Assembly: GCF_013141765.1 (NCBI RefSeq)
Contig: NZ_WHOD01000062.1
Location: 82,696 to 146,695, forward strand
Source of the DNA: Paenibacillus foliorum
GTDB lineage: Bacteria; Bacillota; Bacilli; Paenibacillales; NBRC-103111
Reading direction: 5' to 3'
Length of the DNA stretch: 64,000 nt
Shown: positions 52,612 through 62,893 of the stretch, in pieces
How the letters are laid out: every line of letters starts with the position of its first letter
How positions within the stretch are numbered: position 1 is the stretch's first letter
Notes under the pieces: generated by a model
Seen by the model: only the letters and a program-made list of their open reading frames with translations
Database searches by the model: none
What the model was told of the DNA's origin: nothing
Translations under genes and position numbers: made by a program

Positions 52612-52965
52612 AACACTACTCTAATAAATTCAACAAAGTCTTGCCATTTCCTGCAAGAATATTAGATCAATTATGAATAATATTTAAATTCTTATATTAA
52701 AGAATTTCACAGAAAAATATATGAGGGTTTTTTGGGAATCATTTAAAGATGTATTTTTCAATCAACATCCCAAACAAGTCTCAAACAGAGAGCAAAAAGC
52801 CCTCGTGTTTTCCAACTGAAGTTTCAATTTCATCTTCTTAAAACTACCTTTGCCATTGACTTGCATTCCAAAAAACTATCATCCCAGCGTCCACTCTATC
52901 GCAATCAGTTATACCATCAAGTCAAGTTAAAGAACGCACGATTTACTGCAGCCCTCACAGGAAAA
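52612..52965. other. Intergenic region between rsmG and noc
   Basis: AT-rich; it should contain the noc promoter. No gene was recognised; the plus-strand 65-codon frame from 52861 runs into rsmG antisense and is rejected. A parS-like site lies at its right end. Confidence 0.4.
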
Positions 52966-52981
52966 TGTTTCACGTGGAACA
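52966..52981. promoter_or_regulatory. parS-like site at the rsmG stop
   Basis: TGTTTCACGTGGAACA differs from canonical parS at one base and is the exact reverse complement of the site inside spo0J. It abuts the rsmG stop codon. Confidence 0.88.
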
Positions 52982-53710
52982 TTATGCAAGTGGAAGCTTT
53001 ATTGGTAGACCCGCTTTTCGCGGATATTTTAATGGAGTTTGAAATGTTTTTTGAATAACGACTATATGCCTTGTTGAATGCTCTTCATCTGGCAGTTCAA
53101 AATGATGTGTATGTATATGTTTCCCCTTAAGCTCTTTTAAGCTATAACTAGCTTCCTTTACTTCTTCTTTAACATCATTACCCTTCATTGCTACGAAACA
53201 TCCTTTCACAGCAGTGAAAGGTAAGCAAAACTCATTAAGTACAGCAAGCTTTGCAACAGCTCTGGCCGTTACAATGTCATAGTTATCACGATGCTGGGGC
53301 AACCGAGCAATATCTTCAGCTCTACCATGTATGCACTCCACATTAGATAATCCTAACGTCGAGGAAAGATGATTCAGAAATTGAATTCGCTTGTTTAAAG
53401 AGTCAACAATAGTAATTTTGAGGTGTGGGAAAGCAATTTTTAGCGGTATGCTAGGAAATCCTGCTCCAGAACCTATATCTGCAAGATTCTTCATTTCCTT
53501 CATAGGAAGAAAAAAAGAAACAGAGAGCGAGTCAAAGAAGTGTTTGACGTAGACTTGCTCTCTCTCTGTGATGCCAGTCAGGTTCATTTTTTCGTTCCAG
53601 GATACTAGCTCTTTATAATACAATTCATATTGTAAGAGCTGCTGTTCCGACAATTCGATCTGATATGGTTTTAACGACTCTAAAAAGTTGGTTTGTATAG
53701 GATCCATCAT
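52982..53710 (-). CDS. rsmG: 16S rRNA (guanine-527 N7)-methyltransferase RsmG
   Basis: 242 residues with the SAM motif [17 protein letters not shown] and the family segment [20 protein letters not shown]. It methylates G527 of 16S rRNA. The start overlaps the mnmG stop by four bases (ATGA), part of the conserved mnmE-mnmG-rsmG-noc order. Confidence 0.97.
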   Translation of the reverse strand: MMDPIQTNFLESLKPYQIELSEQQLLQYELYYKELVSWNEKMNLTGITEREQVYVKHFFDSLSVSFFLPMKEMKNLADIGSGAGFPSIPLKIAFPHLKITIVDSLNKRIQFLNHLSSTLGLSNVECIHGRAEDIARLPQHRDNYDIVTARAVAKLAVLNEFCLPFTAVKGCFVAMKGNDVKEEVKEASYSLKELKGKHIHTHHFELPDEEHSTRHIVVIQKTFQTPLKYPRKAGLPIKLPLA

Positions 53711-55596
53711 TGACCTCTGGCTGCTAGAACTTTATTGTAATGCTCCAAATGAATAAGCAAAATGGAAATATCAGCTGGTGTAACACCCGCAATACGTGAT
53801 GCTTGCCCTATCGAGATAGGTCGAATCTTGGCCAGCTTTTGCTTAGCTTCCATCGCCAAGCCATGAATTTCTTCATAAATAATATCATCCGGAATTTTCT
53901 TCTTTTCCATTTTACGCAAACGTTCCACTTGAATGAGTTGCTTTTCAATGTATCCGGCGTATTTGATTTGGATCTCAACTTGCTCCTTCATTTCGTCCGA
54001 AAGCTCGTGAGGTGCCGGTGAAATTCCATGAATATTTTCATAGGCCACTTCTGGGCGACGTAGTAAAGAAATCAAGTCAACCGAATTATTGATTTCCGTG
54101 CTGCCTATAGAAGCGAGCATTTCTTGAGCGTCTACAGGTTTTACTTTAGTTGTTTTCAAACGTTCAATTTCTTCATCTACTAAACGGTACTTTTCCAAAA
54201 AGCGTTCATAACGCTCTTCTTTAATTAGACCAATATCATGACCAATAGGTGTTAAACGAAGATCCGCATTGTCATGTCTCAACAATAATCTATATTCAGC
54301 GCGTGAGGTGAGCAAGCGATAAGGTTCATTCGTACCTTTCGTAACTAAATCATCTATTAATACACCAATATAACCCTCAGAACGATCCAAAACTACCGCT
54401 TCTTTACCCAGAACTTTTCTTGCTGCGTTAATTCCCGCCATAACACCCTGACCTGCAGCTTCTTCATACCCTGATGTTCCATTAATCTGTCCAGCCGTAA
54501 ATAATCCGCTAACAACCTTCGTTTCTAGAGATGGTTTGAGCTGCGTAGGTACAACAGCATCATATTCGATTGCATAGCCTGTACGCATCATCTCAACCTT
54601 TTCCAGTCCCGGAATGGAACGCAAAATGGCAATCTGCACATCCTCAGGCATACTGGTGGAAAGGCCTTGTACATAATATTCGGATGTATTACGTCCTTCT
54701 GGCTCCAAGAAGATTTGATGCTTTGGTTTGTCAGCAAAACGAACGATTTTATCCTCAATTGACGGGCAATAGCGTGGTCCTGTACCTTCAATGGCTCCTG
54801 AGAACATAGGTGCACGATATAAATTATCATTAATAATTTGATGTGTTTCTTCTGAGGTGTAAGTTAACCAACAAGGTAATTGATTTGGTACTTCTTCCGT
54901 AGTTTCAAAAGAGAAAAACTTAGGCTTATCATCCCCTGGTTGAATAACCGTTTTGCTAAAATCAATCGTATCCTTATGAACACGCGGTGGAGTACCTGTT
55001 TTAAAACGAACTAGTTCAAGCCCTTGATCCCTTAAGGATTGAGACAATTTAACAGCCGGTTGTTGATTGTTTGGTCCACTTTCATACATCAATTCACCCA
55101 TAATAATTTTGCCGCGCAGATAAGTGCCTGTTGTAATAACTACAGCATCAGCCATATATTGAGCGCCTGTTTTTGTAATAATACCTTTACACACGCCGTC
55201 CTCAACAATCAGTTCTTCCACTAGACCCTGACGAAGCGTCAATTTTGGTTCATTTTCCATCGTTTGTTTCATCATATGCTGGTATAGAAATTTATCCGCC
55301 TGCGCCCGAAGTGCATGAACGGCAGGCCCTTTACCTGTATTCAGCATTCTCATTTGAATGTATGTTTTATCAATGTTGCGCCCCATCTCGCCGCCTAACG
55401 CATCAATCTCACGTACAACATGCCCCTTTGCTGGGCCACCAATAGATGGATTACAAGGCATGAATGCAACCATATCTAAATTAATCGTTATCATTAACGT
55501 TTCGCAACCCATACGAGCTGCTGCAAGTGCCGCTTCACAGCCTGCATGGCCCGCACCAACTACAATAACATCATACTGTCCTGCTATATAACTCAT
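53707..55596 (-). CDS. mnmG: tRNA uridine-5-carboxymethylaminomethyl modification enzyme MnmG
   Basis: 629 residues. FAD motif [14 protein letters not shown] near the start, [17 protein letters not shown], and [20 protein letters not shown] towards the end are diagnostic of GidA/MnmG. With MnmE it builds the cmnm5 group on wobble U34 of several tRNAs. AGGAGG lies ten bases before the ATG. Confidence 0.98.
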   Translation of the reverse strand: MSYIAGQYDVIVVGAGHAGCEAALAAARMGCETLMITINLDMVAFMPCNPSIGGPAKGHVVREIDALGGEMGRNIDKTYIQMRMLNTGKGPAVHALRAQADKFLYQHMMKQTMENEPKLTLRQGLVEELIVEDGVCKGIITKTGAQYMADAVVITTGTYLRGKIIMGELMYESGPNNQQPAVKLSQSLRDQGLELVRFKTGTPPRVHKDTIDFSKTVIQPGDDKPKFFSFETTEEVPNQLPCWLTYTSEETHQIINDNLYRAPMFSGAIEGTGPRYCPSIEDKIVRFADKPKHQIFLEPEGRNTSEYYVQGLSTSMPEDVQIAILRSIPGLEKVEMMRTGYAIEYDAVVPTQLKPSLETKVVSGLFTAGQINGTSGYEEAAGQGVMAGINAARKVLGKEAVVLDRSEGYIGVLIDDLVTKGTNEPYRLLTSRAEYRLLLRHDNADLRLTPIGHDIGLIKEERYERFLEKYRLVDEEIERLKTTKVKPVDAQEMLASIGSTEINNSVDLISLLRRPEVAYENIHGISPAPHELSDEMKEQVEIQIKYAGYIEKQLIQVERLRKMEKKKIPDDIIYEEIHGLAMEAKQKLAKIRPISIGQASRIAGVTPADISILLIHLEHYNKVLAARGQ

Positions 55597-55651
55597 TGAC
55601 TCTACCTCCTGGGAGTTTTCATAGAAAACTTAATTTAAAAAATTACTCTTA

Positions 55652-57031
55652 CTATTTACCCAAACAAAATTGCGAGAAAATTTGATCTATCAACGAATCG
55701 CCAACAGAGTCACCTATGATTTCTCCAAGATGCTCCCAAGCATTACGGATGTCGATTTGAACCATATCTATAGGTACGAAATTTACAGTTGCAGTAAATG
55801 CCTCTTCTAAAGTGCTTTTTGATTTTTTTAACAGAGAGATATGGCGTGCATTGCTTACATAAGTCAAGTCATTTGATTCTACCTGACCACTGAAGAAAAT
55901 GCTAGCGATAGCTTTTTCCAAGTCCGTAATCCCCTGCTCTTCTAGCAGCGACATCATAACAATACGTTCGGCGGGAAAATGTTCCTTCAATATATTCAGC
56001 TCTATCCGCTGCTCCAAATCTAATTTATTCACTATGATTATGGTTTGTCTATCCTTTAGCTGTTCAATTATTGTCATCTCATCCGGTTCAAGTGTATCGG
56101 CTCCATTGAAAACTAAAAGAATCAAATCAGCTTCGGCAAGCGCACTTTTCGATTTTTGTACCCCAATCTGTTCAACTAGATCTGAAGTTTCACGTATTCC
56201 CGCTGTGTCCAATAGCTTTAAGGGGATCCCGTTAACATTAACGAACTCCTCTATAACATCTCTCGTTGTTCCAGGAATATCGGTTACAATCGCTCGATTT
56301 TCTTGTGCCAATGTATTCAACAAGGAGGATTTGCCAACATTCGGCTTCCCTATTATCGCAGTAACAATACCTTCACGCAGAATTTTTCCCTGCCGCGCAG
56401 TATTAAGTAACTCCTCGATTTTCTCCATAGCTGCCGTGCATTTATCTTTTATAAAAGCATTGGTCATTTCCTCGACGTCATGCTCAGGATAATCAATGTT
56501 CACTTCAATATGTGCCATCAGTTCAACCAAGTCGTGGCGCAGCAGCTTAATTCTTTTGGATAAAGTCCCTTCAGATTGCTTCATAGCGACCTGGTAAGCT
56601 CTGTCCGATTTGGCACGAATTAGATCAATAACTGCTTCAGCTTGCGATAAATCAATTCTTCCATTAAGAAAAGCACGTTTCGTAAATTCGCCAGGTTCGG
56701 CTAATCTTATCTCCTGTTGTTCCAATAACAAATCGAGCACTTTCTTTACAGAAATAAATCCGCCATGACAGCTGATCTCGACCACATCTTCCGTGGTAAA
56801 AGAACGCGGCGCCTTCATTACTGTAACTAGTACCTCATCTACACTTGCTAAGGTTTGAGGATCCTTAATATAACCATAATGGACGGTGTGGGTAGAAGCT
56901 TCTATTAATTTATCCTTACCATAGAAAATGCGATCAGCAGCCTTAACCGCCTCATCGCCGCTTATACGAATAACAGCAATCCCGCCCTCTCCCAATGGAG
57001 TGGATATAGCTGCTATGGTGTCATTTAACAT
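55652..57031 (-). CDS. mnmE: tRNA modification GTPase MnmE
   Basis: 459 residues. N-terminal folate-binding domain ([19 protein letters not shown]), helical domain, and inserted GTPase domain with [26 protein letters not shown] and N-K-L-D. It ends C-L-G-K, the essential C-x-G-K motif. Partner of MnmG. Last-but-one unit of the rpmH to noc cluster. Confidence 0.98.
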   Translation of the reverse strand: MLNDTIAAISTPLGEGGIAVIRISGDEAVKAADRIFYGKDKLIEASTHTVHYGYIKDPQTLASVDEVLVTVMKAPRSFTTEDVVEISCHGGFISVKKVLDLLLEQQEIRLAEPGEFTKRAFLNGRIDLSQAEAVIDLIRAKSDRAYQVAMKQSEGTLSKRIKLLRHDLVELMAHIEVNIDYPEHDVEEMTNAFIKDKCTAAMEKIEELLNTARQGKILREGIVTAIIGKPNVGKSSLLNTLAQENRAIVTDIPGTTRDVIEEFVNVNGIPLKLLDTAGIRETSDLVEQIGVQKSKSALAEADLILLVFNGADTLEPDEMTIIEQLKDRQTIIIVNKLDLEQRIELNILKEHFPAERIVMMSLLEEQGITDLEKAIASIFFSGQVESNDLTYVSNARHISLLKKSKSTLEEAFTATVNFVPIDMVQIDIRNAWEHLGEIIGDSVGDSLIDQIFSQFCLGK

Positions 57032-57113
57032 AGTTGCACCTCTGTCTCTTAATCAAGTAATCAGCTGCACTGCCCTTTGAGGGCCAAGCGCTTCAGGGTT
57101 TGCTCCTCCAACT

Positions 57114-57151
57114 GAAAAATGCAATGAGTCATAACTATGACATCATTGCAC
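57114..57151 (-). terminator. Probable terminator after jag
   Basis: TGCAATGA-GTCAT and ATGACATCATTGCA form a long stem with one mismatch, followed on the minus strand by TTTTTC, nine bases after the jag stop. It separates the rpmH-rnpA-yidC-jag unit from mnmE. Confidence 0.75.
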
Positions 57152-57159
57152 CCGGAAGT

Positions 57160-57777
57160 TTATCTGTACACGATAACGATTCTACGGTTTGGTTCTTCAC
57201 CCCTGCTAAAAGTTCTAACCATTGGGTGTTCCTGCAGTTTAGCATGGATCACTTTGCGCTCATGAGAAGACATGGGCTCCAAAACAACCTCTTTCTTCGT
57301 TCGAATCACTCGGTCAGCTAACCTTGCAGCCAAATCCTCTAATGTTTTCTTACGCCGTTCGCGGAAATGCTCGGCATCCAGTACAATACGAACATGGGAG
57401 CTGGAATACCGATTCGCCACAATGTTAACCAAGTATTGAAGCGCATCCAAAGTCTGCCCTCTTCTACCAATTAGCATCCCCAGATCCGAACCGAATAAAT
57501 GTAACTCCAAGCCGTCCTTGTCTGTTTTTTTATCAATACGTACTTCCAAGCTCATCGTTCTAAAAACATCCTGCAAAAAATACATGGCTTCATCAACAGC
57601 ATCAGGCAAAAACTCTAGCTCAACTTTCGCTTCCCTAGAACCAATAAGACCAAACAACCCTCTAGAGGGTTGCTCAAGAACTACCATCTTTACCCGATCC
57701 TCCGTGGTATCCCATTGTCGAAGGCCGTTTTTCACGGCCTCTTCAATTGTTTTACCTGTAACCACAATTTTTTTCAT
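57160..57777 (-). CDS. jag: RNA-binding protein Jag (KhpB)
   Basis: 205 residues: N-terminal Jag domain (V-V-T-G-K-T-I-E-E-A-V-K-N-G-L), a KH domain with G-M-L-I-G-R-R-G-Q-T-L-D-A-L-Q-Y-L-V, and an R3H domain (M-S-S-H-E-R-K-V-I-H). It partners KhpA in RNA binding that affects cell elongation. It overlaps the yidC stop by four bases, as in most Firmicutes. Confidence 0.96.
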   Translation of the reverse strand: MKKIVVTGKTIEEAVKNGLRQWDTTEDRVKMVVLEQPSRGLFGLIGSREAKVELEFLPDAVDEAMYFLQDVFRTMSLEVRIDKKTDKDGLELHLFGSDLGMLIGRRGQTLDALQYLVNIVANRYSSSHVRIVLDAEHFRERRKKTLEDLAARLADRVIRTKKEVVLEPMSSHERKVIHAKLQEHPMVRTFSRGEEPNRRIVIVYR

Positions 57778-58505
57778 TTAGACAGGCCACCCTTATTTTG
57801 AGGTCCGTATATGAAATAAGACTGCACAATCGTGAATAGATTACTGTATACCCAGTAAAGCGGTAGTGCTGCTGCAAAGTTCATAGCCATTACGAAAATC
57901 AGTACGGGGAAAATAAACATCAAATTCTGCATTTGAGGCGCCATTTGTGACGACATCATTTTTTGTTGGAAGAACGTAGTTAACGCTGCCAGTAAAGGTA
58001 GAATGTAATACGGATCCTTAGTTCCCAGCTGTAACCAAAGGAAGGAGTGATCGGCAATATATTGATTCCGCATAATAGCATTATACAAAGCAATCAAAAT
58101 TGGCATCTGTACAATTAAAGGAAAGCAACCGGCAAGCGGATTCACACCATTCGATTGGAAAATCTTCATTGTTTCTTCTTGCTGCTTCTTAGGATCATCT
58201 TTATATTTTTCTTTTAATTTCTTTATCTCAGGCTGAAGCTCCTGCATCCGTTTGGAACTTTTATATTGCTTCAATGTTAAAGGTAAAATGATGAAACGTA
58301 TTATTAGGGTAACAACTAGAATGGACAAACCATACTGTCCCCAAAGAAGCGCCGCAAACCAATCGAGAACATCAGACAAAGGACCAACGAAATACTTGTC
58401 CCATACCCCATTATTAGGATCGATCTTCGTTGTTGCTGGGGCACATCCCGCAAGCAGTAAAAAAGCAAACATAAGCGGCAAATATTTAGCTAGTCGACGC
58501 GTCAA
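57774..58505 (-). CDS. yidC: Membrane protein insertase YidC (SpoIIIJ type)
   Basis: 243 residues. A lipoprotein signal peptide with lipobox L-L-A-G-C (Cys near residue 21) and five membrane helices with the conserved L-P-L-T-L-K-Q-Y-K-S-S-K-R-M-Q and I-F-P-V-L-I-F-V-M-A-M-N-F. It inserts membrane proteins and in spore-formers is needed in the forespore. GGAGG lies eight bases before TTG 58505. Confidence 0.97.
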   Translation of the reverse strand: MTRRLAKYLPLMFAFLLLAGCAPATTKIDPNNGVWDKYFVGPLSDVLDWFAALLWGQYGLSILVVTLIIRFIILPLTLKQYKSSKRMQELQPEIKKLKEKYKDDPKKQQEETMKIFQSNGVNPLAGCFPLIVQMPILIALYNAIMRNQYIADHSFLWLQLGTKDPYYILPLLAALTTFFQQKMMSSQMAPQMQNLMFIFPVLIFVMAMNFAAALPLYWVYSNLFTIVQSYFIYGPQNKGGLSK

Positions 58506-58580
58506 AATGAAGTCCTCCTAATTTATCTTTTCCAATAATAAACTATACCATATCTTATAGAAAAAAAGAAATGGAACCGC

Positions 58581-58925
58581 TTATTTTCGGACTGATTGAT
58601 TTGCTCTTTTTAATACATGAAAAATACTCTTTTCCATTTCAGCATAAGCCATTCCAACAACAGGCTTCCTGGCAATTAAAATTAGATCGTAACCAACCGG
58701 AAATCTCTGTGCATTCAAACGGACAATTTCCTTCACCATCCGTCTAATGCGGTTTCGGACAACAGCATTACCAAGCTTTTTACTTACCGAAATCCCTAGG
58801 CGGAATCCCGCTTGCTGATGTCGCGCATAGGAATATAGAACAAACTGGTGGTTAGCCACCGATTTGCCCCCGCGGTATACCTTATCGAAATATTCCCTTT
58901 TCGTCAGACGATTTTTCTTTTCCAC
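58581..58925 (-). CDS. rnpA: Ribonuclease P protein component
   Basis: 114 residues, basic, with K-R-E-Y-F-D-K-V-Y-R-G-G-K-S and the conserved R-N-R-I-R-R-M-V-K-E-I-V-R motif that contacts pre-tRNA and P RNA. GGAGAG lies eight bases before GTG 58925. It follows rpmH by about 150 bases with a terminator hairpin in between. Confidence 0.97.
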   Translation of the reverse strand: MEKKNRLTKREYFDKVYRGGKSVANHQFVLYSYARHQQAGFRLGISVSKKLGNAVVRNRIRRMVKEIVRLNAQRFPVGYDLILIARKPVVGMAYAEMEKSIFHVLKRANQSVRK

Positions 58926-59050
58926 AGGCAGTTCTCTCCATATCCCGAACCGTTCAGCAAAACAATACTAGCGTGTACTAAAAAAAGGTATTTTAAAACA
59001 AAGCATTTGCTAATCAGCTGCAATTTGCTTCAAATCATTTAATAAACAAC

Positions 59051-59075
59051 AAAAAAGACCACCTGTTAGTGGCCT
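59051..59075 (-). terminator. Terminator/attenuator hairpin between rpmH and rnpA
   Basis: GGCCAC and GTGGTC pair (one G-U) around a six-base loop and are followed by TTTTTT on the minus strand. It lies seven bases past the rpmH stop and probably lowers rnpA expression relative to rpmH. Confidence 0.75.
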
Positions 59076-59081
59076 CTTGAA

Positions 59082-59216
59082 TTAAGCGCTCAAAACTTTT
59101 CTGCCTCTTTGACGACGAGCAGCAAGTACTTTACGACCATTTTTTGAACTCATTCTTTTACGAAAGCCGTGTACTTTTTTGCGTTTTCTTACATTCGGTT
59201 TAAACGTAGGACCCAT
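59082..59216 (-). CDS. rpmH: Ribosomal protein bL34
   Basis: 44 residues, [18 protein letters not shown] through [11 protein letters not shown], the universal bL34 sequence next to the origin. AAGGAGGTG precedes the ATG. Transcribed away from oriC from a good sigma-A promoter. Confidence 0.98.
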   Translation of the reverse strand: MGPTFKPNVRKRKKVHGFRKRMSSKNGRKVLAARRQRGRKVLSA

Positions 59217-59266
59217 CTATCCTGCACCTCCTTGAGGAAATTCCATTCCCGAAAATACCTCTTAAC

Positions 59267-59295
59267 ATTAAACCACCTTACAGACAAAAAGTCAA
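59267..59295 (-). promoter_or_regulatory. Sigma-A promoter of rpmH
   Basis: TTGACT (59290-59295, minus strand) and TTTAAT (59267-59272) are separated by 17 bases, 50 bases before the rpmH start. Confidence 0.75.
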
Positions 59296-59458
59296 CTTTA
59301 TGTTCTATCAAGGATAAAGAGCTCAATCGTACTCGAAGCCGAATGCGTTCATCGACGTTGGTCGAGGTAACACTGTGTAACTTCGATGCCCATTAACACG
59401 AAAATTCTTTCTTGTCCTACCTTCTATTATGTTCATTTATTTTGTCAAAACATGTAGC

Positions 59459-59741
59459 TGTGTATAACAAAAAGTCAAAAAATCGAATAAAGTCGAAATA
59501 ATAACATAATATTAACAATATCTTGTGCTGTGTATAACAGTTACACACAATCTATAGGGAATGTGGATAAAACCCAAGATTCCATTGATTATCAATGCAT
59601 ATTTTGATATTATGGTTATGCTCATCCTGTGGATAGCAATAAGTACTCCACAGATTTATCAACAGGCTGTGGATATCTTTGTGAACAATTTACACTCCTA
59701 TCTAATAAAGATTGTCCACAATAGCTTAACAATGTGGATAT
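59459..59741. other. oriC: oriC part 1: DnaA-box cluster upstream of dnaA
   Basis: Seven DnaA-box-like 9-mers are visible. Six read TGTGNATAN on the plus strand: 59459-59467 and 59529-59537 (TGTGTATAA), 59562-59570 (TGTGGATAA, the consensus), 59628-59636, 59668-59676 and 59733-59741. One is in the opposite direction, TTGTCCACA at 59712-59720. The 59490-59525 stretch between boxes is very AT-rich. This is the standard position of the origin in Firmicutes and should bind DnaA and autoregulate dnaA. Confidence 0.9.
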
Positions 59742-59821
59742 AATCCGACATAACTCGCTTTATTTCAACAATTACCTGGCTTACGCCGTATCGCTTATTT
59801 TTAAAGGAGTGAATAACTATT

Positions 59822-61186
59822 GTGGAAAGCCATCCCAACGAGCAATGGCAGCAAGTTCTTTCCATTATTCAAACTAGGCTAAGTAAACCAAGCTATGAAA
59901 CGTGGTTTACATCCACAAGAGCCGTAATTTTTAACGATTCCAAAGTCGTCATCTGCGCCCCTAACAACTTTGCTCGAGAATGGCTGGAAAACCGATATAC
60001 CAAGCTAATAAGAGATACAATACTCGATTACACAGGAAAACCAGCCGAAGTGAAATTTGTTATCGAGACTGATGAAGAAAAAGCTGCAGCTGCAACCTCC
60101 TCCCAATCGTTCCATCCTGTGAAAGCTCCGCCCGTCGTTCCCGAAGAAACGTTTAGTCATATGATGAACTCCAAGTACACATTTGATACGTTTGTCATTG
60201 GTTCAGGGAACCGTTTTGCCCATGCGGCATCGCTCGCAGTAGCTGAAGCGCCTGCTAAGGCTTATAATCCATTGTTTTTATATGGAGGCGTTGGACTGGG
60301 AAAGACACATTTAATGCATGCAATTGGCCATTATGTGTTGGAACATAATCCGAGTGCCCGTGTACTGTACATTTCGTCGGAGAAATTCACCAATGAGTTC
60401 ATTAATGCCATTCGAGACAATCGCGGAGAAAGCTTCCGCAACAAATATCGCACTATCGATGTGCTGCTTATTGACGATATTCAGTTCCTGGCTGGAAAAG
60501 AACAAACACAGGAAGAATTTTTTCACACTTTTAATGCACTTCATGAGGAGCGCAAACAAATTATTATTTCAAGCGACCGCCCTCCTAAGGAAATTCCTAC
60601 ACTGGAAGAGCGCCTGCGTTCACGCTTTGAATGGGGACTGATAACCGATATCCAGCCTCCTGATTTAGAAACTCGGATTGCTATTTTGCGTAAGAAGGCA
60701 AAGGCCGAGAACTTGGAAGTACCGAATGAGGCCATGGTTTACATAGCCAATCAGATTGATACGAACATTCGTGAGCTTGAAGGAGCTCTTATTCGTGTCG
60801 TAGCGTATTCCTCGTTAATAAATCAAGATATAACTTCTCATCTCGCAGCTGAGGCACTAAAAGATATTATTCCGAGCAGCCGTCCGAAGGTCATTACGAT
60901 CCAGGATATTCAGCAAAGGGTTGGAGAGTTTTATGGATTGAAGCTAGAGGATTTTAAAGCACGTAAACGTACCAAAATGGTCGCCTACCCGCGGCAGATT
61001 GCCATGTATATAGCTCGTGAAATGACTGATTTCTCATTACCCAAAATCGGTGAAGCCTTTGGTGGTCGAGACCATACTACCGTTATTCATGCTCATGAGA
61101 AAATATCTACCGCTTTAAAGACAGATCAAGAGTTATATAGAATTGTTCAGAACTTGATGGAAAAAGTAAAAAATATCACGATGTAA
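59822..61186 (+). CDS. dnaA: Chromosomal replication initiator DnaA
   Basis: 454 residues. Domain I (about 1-85), linker, AAA+ domain with Walker [15 protein letters not shown] and Walker [11 protein letters not shown], and domain IV with the DnaA signature [14 protein letters not shown]. It binds the boxes on both sides of its gene and melts the origin. GTG 59822 is used, with AGGAG twelve bases upstream. First plus-strand gene of the right replichore. Confidence 0.98.
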   Translation: MESHPNEQWQQVLSIIQTRLSKPSYETWFTSTRAVIFNDSKVVICAPNNFAREWLENRYTKLIRDTILDYTGKPAEVKFVIETDEEKAAAATSSQSFHPVKAPPVVPEETFSHMMNSKYTFDTFVIGSGNRFAHAASLAVAEAPAKAYNPLFLYGGVGLGKTHLMHAIGHYVLEHNPSARVLYISSEKFTNEFINAIRDNRGESFRNKYRTIDVLLIDDIQFLAGKEQTQEEFFHTFNALHEERKQIIISSDRPPKEIPTLEERLRSRFEWGLITDIQPPDLETRIAILRKKAKAENLEVPNEAMVYIANQIDTNIRELEGALIRVVAYSSLINQDITSHLAAEALKDIIPSSRPKVITIQDIQQRVGEFYGLKLEDFKARKRTKMVAYPRQIAMYIAREMTDFSLPKIGEAFGGRDHTTVIHAHEKISTALKTDQELYRIVQNLMEKVKNITM

Positions 61187-61249
61187 GCAGCATAACTAAT
61201 GCTTCCAACCAATCTGAATAACCTTGAGCCTATGCACAAACTATTAACA

Positions 61250-61324
61250 TGTGGATAGGCTTTCGTTTTGCACCTTTTGCCCACATATCCACATATCCAC
61301 TGCCCCTACTACTATTACTAATAA
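61250..61324. other. oriC: oriC part 2: DnaA boxes and DnaA-trio unwinding element between dnaA and dnaN
   Basis: DnaA-box-like TGTGGATAG (61250-61258) and two direct ATATCCACA/ATATCCACT boxes (61285-61293 and 61293-61301) are followed by a short GC-rich CCCC. Then comes CTA-CTA-CTA-TTA-CTA (61306-61320) and an A-rich stretch. On the opposite strand, read 3' to 5', this is GAT-GAT-GAT-AAT-GAT, the DnaA-trio pattern that loads DnaA onto single-stranded DNA beside paired boxes. It is the likely unwinding site. Confidence 0.8.
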
Positions 61325-61387
61325 AAAAAGAGTATTATGAAGGGATAAATGGACATCTCCACATTTTCGAATTATAGGAGTGACAGT

Positions 61388-62533
61388 ATGAAATTAACGA
61401 TATTAAAAGAGTATTTAAATGAATCCATTCAACATGTTTCCAAAGCCATTTCTAACAAAACGACAATTCCGATATTGAGTGGGATAAAAATAGATGCCGA
61501 TGTTAATGGAATGACGCTCACAGCAAGCGATACCGACATCTCTATTCAAAGCCATATTCCAAATGAGAAAAATGAAATAAGCATAATAGATCTACAAAAA
61601 CCGGGAAGTGTAGTTCTTTCCTCTAAATTTTTTGTTGAAATTATACGGAAGCTTCCTGCTTCTAAGATTGAAATAGAGGTTAAAGACCATTTTCTAACAA
61701 TCATTCGCAGCGGATCTTCTGAAATTCAATTAGTTGGACTGGATCCAGAAGAATATCCAACTTTGCCGAGTATCGAAGAAAATAGAAGAATCCAAATGCC
61801 TAGTGATTTGCTTAAATCCATGATTAAGCAGACCTCTTTTGCTGTTTCGACTAATGAATCTACACCGGTATTAACAGGTGTTTTGTGGACGGTAAATGAA
61901 GGAAATCTTAAATTCACTGCCTGTGATCGGCATCGACTAGGAAGTAGAGAAACAAAAATCGAAGTCAATGATGAGTTCCCAGTGAGTAATGTATCCATTT
62001 CAGGGAAAACTTTGAATGAATTGGCCAAAATTTTGCCTGATCAAAATACACTGATCGACGTGATCTTTGCTGAAAGCCAGGTATTATTCCAACTGAGCTC
62101 TATTCTGTTTTATACTCGAGTTTTGGATGGAACATACCCAGACACTTCCAAGTTGATTCCCCAGTCTTACCAAACTGAGCTTGTTATTAATGCACAGCAG
62201 TTGGCTAATGCTATCGATCGGGCTTATTTGCTATCTAGAGAAGAAAAGACGAATATTGTTAAACTAATCATGCGTGAGGATCAAACCATCGAAATTTCTT
62301 CCAGCTCATCGGAGCTGGGAAAAGTAACCGAGCAGCTTGATGTATCCAAGCTAACCGGGGAACTTCTGCGAATTTCTTTTAATTCAAAATATATGCTCGA
62401 TGCTCTTAAAGTAATTGACAGCGAGCTGATTCATATAGGATTTACCGGTGCCATGCAGCCAATTATTATTCGTCCAGCGGAGGAATCCTCCACTCTCTTA
62501 CAGCTGATTCTTCCTTACCGTACAACCAGCTAA
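61388..62533 (+). CDS. dnaN: DNA polymerase III sliding clamp (beta subunit)
   Basis: 381 residues beginning M-K-L-T-I-L-K-E-Y-L-N-E-S-I-Q-H-V-S-K-A-I and ending with I-I-R-P-A-E-E-S-S-T-L-L-Q-L-I-L-P-Y-R-T, the three-domain clamp. AGGAGTGACAGT precedes ATG 61388, so the longer frame from 61349 is rejected. It tethers the replicative polymerase to DNA. Confidence 0.97.
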   Translation: MKLTILKEYLNESIQHVSKAISNKTTIPILSGIKIDADVNGMTLTASDTDISIQSHIPNEKNEISIIDLQKPGSVVLSSKFFVEIIRKLPASKIEIEVKDHFLTIIRSGSSEIQLVGLDPEEYPTLPSIEENRRIQMPSDLLKSMIKQTSFAVSTNESTPVLTGVLWTVNEGNLKFTACDRHRLGSRETKIEVNDEFPVSNVSISGKTLNELAKILPDQNTLIDVIFAESQVLFQLSSILFYTRVLDGTYPDTSKLIPQSYQTELVINAQQLANAIDRAYLLSREEKTNIVKLIMREDQTIEISSSSSELGKVTEQLDVSKLTGELLRISFNSKYMLDALKVIDSELIHIGFTGAMQPIIIRPAEESSTLLQLILPYRTTS

Positions 62534-62601
62534 ATTGGGGATAGGTGAATGAGTTTGTTTATCCACATGTTAATAACTGACGAAGGAGTGAGGAAGACCT
62601 G

Positions 62602-62817
62602 ATGAAAACAGTAAACATCCATACGGACTATATAACTCTCGGTCAATTTTTGAAGTTGGCTGATTGTATTTCTAGTGGCGGGCAAGCTAAATTTTTTTTG
62701 CAGGAAACAAACATTCTTGTAAATGGAGAACCGGAGAACCGCCGCGGCAAGAAGCTCGTACATGATGATAAAGTAAGCGTTGAAGGATGCGGGGAGTTTC
62801 AGGTAGTGCGAGGTTGA
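62602..62817 (+). CDS. yaaA: S4-domain RNA-binding protein YaaA (RlbA)
   Basis: 71 residues with one S4 RNA-binding domain (I-T-L-G-Q-F-L-K-L-A-D-C-I-S-S-G-G-Q-A-K, V-L-V-N-G-E-P-E-N-R-R-G-K-K-L). It sits between dnaN and recF as in Bacillus, where it is thought to act in ribosome assembly or RNA binding. GGAG precedes the ATG. Confidence 0.93.
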   Translation: MKTVNIHTDYITLGQFLKLADCISSGGQAKFFLQETNILVNGEPENRRGKKLVHDDKVSVEGCGEFQVVRG

Positions 62818-62893
62818 AGCGATGCTTTTCTAAAAAGCACTTAGCACGGCGCAGCCGTTTATCCTCGAAGCAGAGGCTTTAGGAGGAACCATT

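Noticed and set aside
55899..56492. 197-codon plus-strand open frame
   Set aside because: It is antisense to the GTPase domain of mnmE; composition is typical of a reverse-frame shadow.
59561..59743. 60-codon plus-strand open frame within oriC
   Set aside because: It spans several DnaA boxes, lacks a ribosome binding site and starts inside the conserved origin region.
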